DNA from: Closterium sp. NIES-65
Taxonomy: Eukaryota > Streptophyta > Zygnematophyceae > Desmidiales > Closteriaceae
Direction of reading: 5' to 3'
NCBI GenBank assembly: GCA_948144175.1
Contig: CANXME010001986.1
Span: 558,001 to 622,000, forward strand
DNA: 64,000 bases
Within the stretch, counting starts at the first letter, position 1. Each line of letters begins with the position of its first letter. A program made the position numbers and the translations under genes. The notes below the pieces were generated by a model that ran no database searches, was not told the DNA's origin, and was given only the letters and a program-made list of their open reading frames with translations. Below are positions 1 through 8,460 of the stretch, piece after piece.

Positions 1-189
1 AGGTGAGATTCATATGTTGTTGCATGCATGCATGCATGTGCGTGAGCATGGGTGAATGTATGCGTGCATGCATATGTGTACGCATTTGCGTGTGCATGTA
101 TGTGTGTACGCTAGTGACTGTGTGTGTGCGTGCACGCGCGCATGCGTGCGTGCCTGGGTGTGCGCGCGCGTGCGTGCGTGCGTGCGTGG

Positions 190-220
<31 letters not shown>

Positions 221-285
221 TGTGCGTGTGCGTGCGTGTGTGTGTATGTGTGTGTGTGTGTGTGTCCATGTGTGCTAGTGATGTG
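1..285. repeat. TG/TGCG-rich microsatellite
   Basis: Almost pure alternation of TG, TGCG and TGTG steps. The reading frames it yields are Cys/Val/Arg or His/Thr strings with no domain, so I read it as simple repeat beyond the 3' end of PG1. Confidence 0.9.
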
Positions 286-483
286 AGCTTGCATCCACAC
301 TTGTCTGTGGGGAGGGTGGGGGAGAGGAGGGGGCATGGGGGCAGGGAGGTGCATGTGTGTATTTGTGTGTACGTGCACACGTGTGTGGGTATGTGCACAA
401 GTGTTCGATCATGCGCTGTACTACAGCGCTTACGTAAGGTGTTGGTAAAAGGAGGCCCGTTGTGCTCCCATACGCTGAGATGA

Positions 484-560
484 ACTCTGGAAGAAGAGGA
501 AGAGGAAGAGGAAGAGGAAGTGGAAGAGGCAAACAAAGAGAAGGAAGGGGAAGGGCAATG
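484..560. repeat. GGAAGA hexanucleotide repeat
   Basis: Tandem GAAGAGGAAGAG units grading into purine-rich sequence, between the duplicated PG1 tail and the TG repeat. No gene seen. Confidence 0.8.
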
Positions 561-591
561 GGAGGAGGGGGAGGAAGAGGGCATAAAGGCA

Positions 592-694
592 GCAGCCTTA
601 GCCTGCTAGCTGTGTTGGCAGAGGGGGCGATGGTGACATCAGAGAGCAGCAGGGATGTGCATGGCACAGAGCGGCTGCAGTTGAGTTTTAAGAA
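592..694 (-). pseudogene. Partial duplicate of PG1 last exon
   Basis: About 100 bp that closely matches positions 728-829 of PG1 exon 6. On the minus strand it reads NCSRSVPCTSLLLSD against NCSRSIPCTSLLLSN in the true exon. It lies just beyond the PG1 stop codon, separated by about 30 bp. A GTTAGT donor-like sequence just before the stop and a CAACAAG acceptor-like sequence before this copy mean it could be used as an alternative last exon, but the simplest reading is a tandem duplicate of the gene tail. Confidence 0.7.
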
Positions 695-719
695 TTCTTG
701 TTGTTGCAGGTACTCAAAA

Positions 720-2954
720 CTAACCTGCAGCAGCTAGCCTGCTAGCTCTGTTGACAGAGGGGGAGATAGCGATATTAGAGAGCAAGAGGGATGTGCACGG
801 GATGGATCGGCTGCAGTTGAAGAGAATGGCGTGTGTGCCATTGGCCGTTCCTGTCACGTTTATGAAGCTGATGTTTGTAACGGCTACTGCCTCTTCCCTC
901 TCCTGGCATTTACTTGGAGAGGCGTCACAATAAAACTGTGAGGGGGTTGGGGGAATGGGGGTGAGGAGAGGAAAAAGCGTGGTTGGGGAAAAAGGAAAGG
1001 GGGCTACAGGAAGAAGCCCGACATTTCCATCAGTTGATGCCAAATTCATCAGTTGATGCCAGTTTCATCAGTTGATACAAGTTTCATCAACTCATGCCAA
1101 TTTCATTAGATCATGTCAATTCTATCGAATGACGTTAGTTCAATCAGATGTTGGCTATACCATCAGCTGATGCCAGTTTGATAAACTGATGCTGATTGAT
1201 CTAGCAACTGGTGAAAATTCACATGAGCTGATGGAACTGGCATGAGCTGATGGAACTAGCATGAGCTGATGAAAATGGCATGAGCTGGTCTAACTGGCAT
1301 GAGCTAATGAAACTGGCATGAGCTGATGAAATTGGCATGAGCTGATCTAACTGGCATGAGCTGATCTAACTGGCATGAGCTGATGAAAGGCATGAGCTGA
1401 TGAAACTGGCATGAGCTGATGAAACTGGCATGAGCAGATGAAACTGGCATGAGCTAATGGAACTGGCATGAGCTGATGAAAATGGCATGAGCTGATCTAA
1501 ATGGCATGAGCTAATGAAACCGGCATCAGCTGATGAAATTGGCATGAGCTGATGGAACTGGCATGAGCTGATGAAACTGGCATGAGCCGATCTAACTGGC
1601 ATGAGCTGATGAAACTGGCATGAGCTGATGAAACTGGCATGATCTGATGAAACTGGCATGAGCTGATCTAACTGGCATGAGCTGATGAAAGGCATGAGCT
1701 GATGAAACTGGCATGAGCTGATGAAACTGGCATGAACAGATGAAACTGGCATGAGCTGATGGAACTGGCATGAGCTGATGAAAATGGCATGAGCTGATCT
1801 AACTGGCATGAGCTAATGAAACTGGCATCAGCTGATGAAATTGGCATGAGCTGATGGAACTGGCATGAGCTGATGAAACTGGCATGAGCCGATCTAACTG
1901 GCATGAGCTGATGAAACTGGCATGAGCTGATGAAACTGGCATGAGCCAATGAAACTGGCATGAGCTGAGAAATCTGATACCACTTTACACGCATGGGGAG
2001 AGGAACGAGCACCACATTGCACTGCACTGAACCACGGTGCACTACAACCAGGATCAAGTGGGGGCACCCACACAACACTTACCTGATTGATAATAATCGG
2101 CCATGTGACATCAGTCACTCGAATGTCTTTGTAAGTCACGTTCGATACAAGACCCTTGCCGCCCTGATACGTCTTGATTCGCAGGGCATTGTTTGACCCC
2201 GTGAAGCTCACGTTCCTTACAAGCACGTCTGACACACACGCTGTTGCTTTGTCCCTGCCCAGGCTGCCAATGCTGGGAAAGCGAGGGCAGGTTGGGAAGA
2301 GGAAACGATGAGAAGTGGACAGAGGAAGTAGGAGCAAAGTACCCTTTCCGCGCTAACACGCGCGTTACAACGGTCAAAAATACTGTTGAACGTTGTGAGG
2401 CCACGTCTGACACACACAAAATCGCCTGGAGCTTGCTAAGCTTCGTATGACCGTTGATTTCATCACCTCACTCCATGACCGTTGATGCCCTCATCTTTCT
2501 CCGTGACCGTTGATTTCCCACCTCACTCTATGACCGTTGATGCCCTCACCTCATTCCATGACCGTTGATTGACTCACCTCACTCCGTGACCATTGATGCA
2601 GACGAGATTCTCAACCAGCAAATTATGGCAGCCAGCACCGATTGCCACACTGTCATCTCCTGATTGGACCGGGAAAAGGCAACAGATTGGGGGGGAGGGG
2701 GGGGGGGGGGAAGAGATTTGGGGAAAGGATGAGGAATGGGGAGGAGAAGGAAGAGGTTTAAGGAAAACAGGACAAGGTTGGGGAGAGCTGGCTGGCAGCA
2801 GTAAATCACAGTGGATGAGATACAGACACTATTTATGCTACTTAGTTATAAATATCTTCAATATGTTTTGTAGTAACACATAGATATCTTCAACATTATA
2901 TAATTTGTTGCGTCAATCTTGTTGTCAGTAACACATATATATAATTTGTTAGAA

Positions 2955-2985
<31 letters not shown>

Positions 2986-5900
2986 AGGAAAGAAAAAGAA
3001 AAGGAAAAAGAAGAAGAAAAAAAACTCACCAGCCTGCAGAAGACTGTTGTGCAATGCCATGACAACCTAGGAGAGATAATTGCTGTCCATGTTCGGGCTG
3101 TTTATCCCCTCTATATGCAGGATGTGACTTCTCATGTGTCCTCGTTATAAACAGACTCACTCACCACTCTCCAGATAGCTGTTTCGTACGATGGCATTCT
3201 CGACCTTGGATAGCTGAATGCCGTCCGTGTTGGGGCTGTTGAATGGGCTGAGAATGGTTATCCCCTCTATAAGCAGTTCGTTACTGTTTTGCACCTTGAG
3301 GTGTGCACCTCCTGGGTTGCTGTAGACAAAAACGGGACAAGAAAGTTCAAATACAGGGAGGACAAAACAGGAAGCAAGAAGGGAGAGATGCTGCTGAGAG
3401 GGGAGGGCTACAGGTGAGTTGCTGCGTACAGAACCTTGAAAGATCATAGAGGCATCAAGGCAAGCCAGCAAAACACACCCGCAGGTGGTTTTGAGTCGAC
3501 TGAAAATATTACTTTTAGTTGGCTCAAAAAACACTTCCGGAGATGCTGCCCAGGTGCCCAGGCTCAAATTTAACTAAAAATCACCTTTTAGTTAGAGCTA
3601 CAGGTGAGCATCTGGAACCTCAATAGAGATGTCAAGGCTAGCCAGCACAACACACCCGCAGGGTGACATGAGCAAATAACCGAACCACGGTTCGGTTCGG
3701 TGAGGATCGATTCGGATCGGTTCGGATCGGATCGGTTCAGTTAGGTTCGTTCAGATCGATTCGGATCGAAGCAACCAACTCACACCAGCCTCACGCCCTG
3801 CACTGCAGCGATTTCGCAGCGGGTGAGAAACAGCAGTGCCTCGCTTGCTCCCCTTGAAAATGCCCAGAGGAGAGCAACCAGCAGAAGCAAACCAGCTCGC
3901 TTGCTCCCCTTGCCCCGCGCCCAGAGCCCCTCAAGAGACATGACGGGCAAGCAAGCACCCCCAACTGTAACTCACGTCAGCCTCACGCCCTGCACTGTAG
4001 CGTTATCGCAGCGGGAGAGAAACAGCAGCACCGGCCGCTTGCTCCCCTTACCCTGCGCCCAGAACCCCGCCCCCTGCCCGTCCATCCACCCGCCTCCTGT
4101 AATCGCGAGGTTGAGAACCTCTCTAAAAAGCAACAGCCCCCACGCATCGCTCTTTTGTGGCTTGGGGTAGGAGGTCACATTGGCTGGCCCGGCAATGCCG
4201 CCGTTGATCTGATGTGGGAGGGAGAGGCGCAGAGAGGAACAAAGGAGGGTGTAACGCACAGGCTGGGCACCTCTCTAAAACGTAAGAGCCCTCGCACCTT
4301 GCTCCTGCGAGGCTTGGGGTAGGAGGTCGCGTTGGCTGGCTCAGCAATGCCGCCAAGTCTAGTTTTGAGGCGCCTCAAAACTAGGTCATGTTGGCTGGCC
4401 CAGCAATGCCGCCGTTGATCTGATGTGGGAGGAGACGGCAGCGGGAGATGGCGAGAAGGGAAGAAAGGGGCGGAGTGGGCAGCGGTGATGCGCGGTTGTG
4501 AGGGATGAGCATTGTACAGATAAATGCCCCCCATGTGTTGCTCTTGCGCTGCTTAAAATTACGACGACACGTTGGCTGGCTTTTGAGTCAACTCAGAAGG
4601 GACGGAGTGGGCAGCGGTGATGCGCGGTTGTGAGGGATGAGCATATGTTGCCCTTGCGCTGCTTGGGGTACGACGACTTGTTGGCTGGCTTTTGAGACGT
4701 CTCAAAAGTCAATGTACAGTCCCCATATGTTGCTCGTGCACTGCTTGGATTGCGACGACACGTTGGCTGGCCTGGCAATGCCACTGTTGATTGGTCGGGC
4801 GATTGAGCCGAGGAACAAGGGGAGACAGAGAGGGAAGGGAAGATAGGGGCGGAAGGGCCGTGGGGATGGGTTGCTGCACTGCTTGCTTGGGGTTAGAAGT
4901 CACGTTGGCTGGCCAGGTGATGCCTCCGTTGACCTGTTGACTTTTGAGTCGACTCAGAAGAGTTGACTTTTGAGTTGACTCAAAAGTCAACTCGGAAAGG
5001 CAGTGGGGATGGGTTGCTGCACTGCTTGCTTGGGGTTAGAAGTCACGTTGGCTGGCCGGGTGATGCCTCCGTTGACCTGTTGACTTTTGAGTCGACTCAG
5101 AAGAGTTGACTTTTGAGTTGACTCAAAAGTCAACTCGGAAAGGCAGTGGGGATGGGTTGTTGCACTGCTTGCTTGGGTTTAGAAGTCACGTTGGCTGGCC
5201 GGGTGATGCCTCCGTTGACCTGTTGACTTTTGAGTCGACTCAGAAGAGTTGACTTTTGAGTTGACTCAAAAGTCAACTCGGAAAGGCAGTGGGGATGGGT
5301 TGTTGCACTGCTTGCTTGGGGTTAGAAGTCACGTTGGCTGGCCGGGTGATGCCTCCGTTGACCTGTTGACTTTTGAGTTGACTCAGAAGAGTTGACTTTT
5401 GAGTTGACTCAAAAGTCAACTCGGAAAGGCAGTGGGGATGGGTTGTTGCACTGCTTGCTTGGGGTTAGAAGTCACGTTGGCTGGCCGGGTGATGCCTCCG
5501 TTGACCTGTTGACTTTTGAGTTGACTCAGAAGAGTTGACTTTTGAGTTGACTCAAAAGTCAACTCGGAAAGGCAGTGGGGATGGGTTGTTGCACTGCTTG
5601 CTTGGGGTACAACGTCACGTTGGCTGGCCGGGTCATGCGGGCGATGCCTCCGTTGACATGTTGTGTGATGTGAGCGAGCAGAGGAACAAGGGGGGGGTGC
5701 AGGACGTTGGCGCACAACACGGCCCCTCCAGGTCGATGGGAAAGGTCCATACTTAGCCCCCAATTTTCCCCAATACTCCCCACATTTTACCCCTTACCGC
5801 AAATGCCCCCAATTTTCTTCCGATACATATTTTTTACACCACTCCCCTCCTCCATCTGTCTCCCAATTTTTCCCAAAATTGACCCCGATTTTCCTCCAAA

Positions 5901-6623
5901 TTCACCTGACTTTTCTTCGCACTTCCAGCCCCGCGCCGCACGGCCCCTCCAGGTCAACGGGGAAGATCTGGAACAGCCCGCTACATAATGCCATCCTATC
6001 CCACCACGCACACCTCTACACCCCTTAGCACCCACCTGCACCTCCAAGCCAGCGCCGCACGGCCCCTTAAGCTCGACGGGGAAGGTTTGGAACAGCCCGC
6101 CCGCGGGGACCACCACGCGCGCGTACGCGCTCCGCGCCTCCCCCCACGCGCACGCGGTCTGCAGCGCGCGCCGAAACGCGTCCGTGTTGTCCGTGCTCCC
6201 GTCCGCGCGCGCCCCGAACTGTAGCAGGTGAAAGACTCCCTGTTCGCTGATTGGGCACGGCGAAGGCGGCGCAGGCTCAGGCGCGCGCGGCGGAGGCTTG
6301 ACTGGAGGAAGCAGCGCGATCGGGGGGGGCGAGAGTTGCGGGACTGGTGAGGGCAGAGGGGGAAGCGCGGGGGGAGAAGCCGTAACCTGGCGAGGACCCC
6401 GAGGCTGCATGATTTGCGAATTTGCGACGGAAGGAGCGCGGCGATCACAGGAATCTTTCGTGCCGTCGGGTGAAGATGGAGCGGCACGAGGAACGGCTAG
6501 CCGGCTGGATAGACTGAGTCGTTGATTTGCGTTGTCAGGAAGCCGTGTGACGTGATTCTTGTGAGTGGGATCCGCGGAAATGGAGATTGCGGACAAGAGA
6601 AGAATCGCAAGTGGCATAACCAT
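720..6623 (-). CDS. PG1: secreted polygalacturonase, GH28
   Basis: Hydrolyses alpha-1,4-galacturonan in pectin of the cell wall. Six exons on the minus strand: 6036-6623, 3976-4208, 3165-3319, 2578-2659, 2083-2272 and 720-935. All introns are GT-AG, phases agree, and the product is 487 aa. The start is the ATG at 6623, opening a signal peptide (MVMPLAILLLSAISISA). Residues 90-125 are Pro-rich, and the GH28 beta-helix begins near residue 130 (FGARADGSTDNTDAF). The four family motifs are present: NTDG at 304-307, GDDS at 326-329 (GDDC in most plant enzymes), GHGVSIGSLG around 349-358, and RIK at 384-386. These supply the catalytic Asp residues, the His and the substrate-binding Arg/Lys. Intron 1 (1.8 kb), intron 2 and intron 5 (1.1 kb) are loaded with copies of the gene's own exon edges and minisatellites. 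The frame is intact, so I call it a gene. Whether it is expressed cannot be seen. Exo- versus endo-activity is not determined. Confidence 0.88.
1205..1965. repeat. 19-bp minisatellite with 302-bp higher-order period
   Basis: About 40 copies of a 19-bp unit, typified by GATGAAACTGGCATGAGCT, with variant units (GATCTAACTGG, GATGGAACTGG and a 17-bp form). The order of variants near 1381 repeats near 1683, giving a roughly 302-bp higher-order unit. It sits wholly inside PG1 intron 5 (936-2082), the intron PG2 lacks. Confidence 0.92.
2449..2577. repeat. 27-28-bp repeat of the PG1 exon 4 end and donor site
   Basis: Five tandem units of TGACCGTTGAT plus a tail such as TCACCTCACTCC follow directly on the 3' edge of exon 4 (2578-2659). 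Read on the minus strand each unit repeats the codons for I-N-G-H-G and several carry a GGTGAG-like donor, so the intron begins with a row of near-copies of the true splice donor. Confidence 0.85.
2950..3027. repeat. GAAA/GAA microsatellite
   Basis: Tandem GAAA followed by AAAAAGAA steps within PG1 intron 3. No coding content. Confidence 0.9.
3085..3125 (-). other. Fragment copy of PG1 exon 3
   Basis: About 40 bp (GGGCTGTTTATCCCCTCTAT) resembling the part of exon 3 at 3229-3275, including TTATCCCCTCTATA. It is too short to act as an exon and lies in intron 3. Confidence 0.5.
3779..3960 (-). other. Copy of PG1 exon 2 3' end with donor, in intron 2
   Basis: The block CAGCCTCACGCCCTGCACTG plus the downstream GCTTGCTCCCCTTG run at 3790-3920 matches the true end of exon 2 at 3977-4055. 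The copy lies just downstream of the exon on the minus strand. Some segments appear twice within it. Confidence 0.7.
4359..4384. repeat. Perfect 26-bp palindrome
   Basis: Centred on TTTTGAGGCGCCTCAAAA and flanked on both sides by matching CTAG ends. It sits between two copies of the exon 2 edge. Related 20-bp and imperfect palindromes occur at 4689-4708, in the 143-bp array and near 47137-47171. Confidence 0.85.
4689..4708. repeat. Perfect 20-bp palindrome
   Basis: CTTTTGAGACGTCTCAAAAG, the same palindrome family as 4359-4384, again directly beside an exon-2-edge copy in PG1 intron 1. Confidence 0.85.
4861..5640. repeat. 143-bp tandem array derived from the PG1 exon 2 edge
   Basis: Five full units beginning at 4861, 5004, 5147, 5290 and 5433, each starting TGGGGATGGGTTG, and a partial sixth from 5576. 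Spacing is exactly 143 bp. Each unit holds the complement of exon 2 codons V-N-G-G-I-T-x-P-A-N-V-T-S-N-P-K plus a near-palindromic GTTGACTTTTGAG / CTCAAAAGTCAAC segment. It lies wholly within PG1 intron 1. Confidence 0.93.
5700..5985 (-). other. Two copies of PG1 exon 1 3' end
   Basis: Blocks at about 5705-5750 and 5925-5980 repeat the end of exon 1 at 6036-6095. On the minus strand they read F-P-I/V-D-L-E-G-P-C against F-P-V-E-L-K-G-P-C in the real exon. They lie in intron 1, immediately downstream of the true donor. Confidence 0.75.
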
Positions 6624-6879
6624 CCTTAGATGTCGGAAATGGAACGTAATTGGTAAAGGAGCCGATTTTCGCGGCGAAATGACAGCTTTCGGGAATGGCG
6701 TACTCTGCGAGACTTCGGATCATCAGTCTATAAGATCATCAGTTCGGATCGAATATCGATTTAATTCGTTGTTCTCTTCGCAACGCGCTCCTCGTTTTAG
6801 CTCTCGTTATGACCTTCGTCTGCATAATTGAAGCTAATTACGAAAATAGCGCTTCTGAACTGTACATCACGTCGAAGCG
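6624..6879. other. Upstream region of PG1
   Basis: Unique sequence between the PG1 start codon and the inverted repeat; the likely place of its promoter. I see no clear TATA box or other motif I would defend. Confidence 0.4.
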
Positions 6880-7385
6880 CGTGAGCCTTAGTTCTGATAG
6901 AAGAAGCTGCATTGAGAATTTTGCTCAATTCCGCGGAAGCGCTGTTCATTTTATTTTCGCCACATGGCAAGCCTTCGATCGCGGGAACCGCGATCTTTTA
7001 TATATTGTTCCTACAAATTTCAAGAGAAACTTAGTTAAGTTCTGTACGGCGCTGCCCACGAGCAAAAGTAAAACCCATTCGGGCATGGCATGCGTTAGGG
7101 AGGCATCAACCCTAAACACCTTGTCTCTCGGTGTTTAAGCTTGATACATCCCCTAACGCATGTTTTTCCAATAGGGGTTTTATTTTTGCCCGCGGGCAGG
7201 GCAGTACATGTGACTCACTAAGCCTAGCTATATTTCTCTTAAAAATTGTGGGAGCAATAAAACAGATCGCGGTTCCCACGATCGAAGGCATGACACGTGG
7301 TGAAAATAAAACGAACCGCGACTCCGCGGGATTGAGCAAAACTCTCAGCTGCATTGCTTGGTCGTCAGAAATTAATCTCGTGAAC
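6880..7385. repeat. Long imperfect inverted repeat (hairpin)
   Basis: The left arm runs from about 6880 to 7120 and the right arm from 7130 to about 7385, with a 9-bp loop (TTGTCTCTC, 7121-7129). Matching blocks include GCATGCGTTAGGG against CCCCTAACGCATG, GAACCGCGATCT against AGATCGCGGTTC, and TTTTGCTCAAT against ATTGAGCAAAA. Arms look roughly 75-80% alike by eye. It stands between PG1 and a gypsy LTR remnant. It could be a foldback element, a decayed duplicated fragment or a hairpin RNA source. No TSD recognised. Confidence 0.82.
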
Positions 7386-7490
7386 TCTACTCGATTGGCT
7401 CGAAAGGACAAGGGAGCCACTGTTCTGTACCGCGCAGCAGGTGGGTGGCTAGGTTCGGTAAAGGCTCGTGGTTGCCACATTCTATACAGG

Positions 7491-7591
7491 TGTAGGAAAT
7501 TTTCTCGCCATTCCTTACCGCGACCTGCAACATCGCGTACAGCAGCAGTCGTTGTTCGCCCGTTACTGCTAACGGGGCTTCGTCGACTTCG
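7491..7591 (+). repeat. Gypsy-type LTR remnant, left part
   Basis: Begins TGTAGGAAATTTTCTCGCCA and matches, in the opposite orientation, the 3' LTR of Gypsy-1 near 31250-31351. It is split from its right part (21772-22025) by insertion of Copia-A1. Old and decayed. No adjoining gypsy coding sequence recognised with confidence. Confidence 0.65.
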
Positions 7592-7718
7592 TGTCAAACT
7601 CATATCATATAGCTTGTCTAGGCTACAGTGGGGTAGACACTATGAGGTACAGTTTCCTAGGGTTTCCTACTTGTACCCAACCTTCTGCTAGTTCATTCAA
7701 TTTCCTCATTCTTTAACA
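7592..7718 (+). repeat. Copia-A1 5' LTR
   Basis: 127 bp, TGTCAAACTC...TTTAACA, preceded by CTTCG. Confidence 0.93.
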
Positions 7719-7799
7719 TGGTATACAGCAGGTTCCCTAGTGGGAACGCTTCCTTGGGCCCACCACTGAAATTTCTTTTTTTTTTTCTGACCGGACCGC

Positions 7800-8460
7800 C
7801 AGTCGCTTCTGCCCGAGGCGCGCCTTGTGGGCCGCCCTTCCGTCGAGGTCCCTTACAGGCCCCTCCCACGGCCCCCCGTGCCGCCCCTAGCGGCCCCGTT
7901 GCTGCCCCTACGCGGCCCCGTAGCCGCCCCTAGCGGCCCCGTCGCCGCCCCTACGTGGCCCCGTCGCCGCCCCTAGCGGCCCCGTCGCCGCCCCTACGCG
8001 GCCCTGTCGCCGCTCCTAGCGGCCCCGTCGCCGCCTCTCTACCTACGCGGCCCTGTCGCCGCCCCTACTCGGCCCTGTCGCCGCCCCTACGCGGCCCCGT
8101 CGCCGCCCCTAGCGGCCCCATCGCCGCCCTCAGCGGCCCCGTCGCCGCCTCCCTACCTACGCGGCCCCCACACCGCCCCTAGCGGCCCCAGCGCCGCTCC
8201 CCTCCCTACGCGGCCTCGTCGCCCCCCCCTAGCGGCCCCTTCACCGCTGAGCCGCCCAGCAGCTGAGCAGCTGAGCCACCAAGCCGCCGAGCCGCCCAGC
8301 AGCCGAGCCATCGAGCCGCCGAGCCGCACGAGAGCCGAGCCGCCCAACAGCCGAGCCGCCGAGCCGCCCAGCAGCCGAGCCGTCGAGCCGCCCGGTAGCC
8401 GAGCCGCCGAGCCGCCCAGCAGCCGAGCCGCCGAGCCGCCCTGCAGTCGAGCCCCTACTG
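7800..8460 (+). repeat. GC-rich minisatellite leader of Copia-A1
   Basis: Between primer site and gag. First part: about 20-bp units around GCCCCTAGCGGCCCCGTCGC (7860-8240). Second part: GAGCCGCCGAGCCGCCCAGC units (8250-8450). No convincing coding content. The first unit type recurs, inverted, inside NA-2 (58900-59290). Confidence 0.85.

Larger units (their letters stand above)
4310..4800 (-). repeat. Dispersed copies of PG1 exon 2 5' end and acceptor
   Basis: At about 4315, 4385, 4565, 4675 and 4755 the string GTTGGCTGGC with flanking GCTTGGGGTA or CAATGCCGCC recurs. This is the complement of the start of exon 2 (N-G-G-I-A-G-P-A-N-V). The copy at 4385-4430 also carries GTTGATCTGATGTGGG, the acceptor complement. 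Confidence 0.8.

Noticed and set aside
3-278. Cys/Val-rich open frames in the TG repeat
   Set aside because: Produced by the dinucleotide repeat in every frame; no domain or signal peptide.
1366-2078. Repeated S-C-Q-F-H-Q-L-M-P open frames
   Set aside because: A direct translation of the 19-bp minisatellite within a PG1 intron.
4861-5640. CRISPR-like array
   Set aside because: Units are contiguous 143-bp repeats without unique spacers, in a eukaryotic intron.
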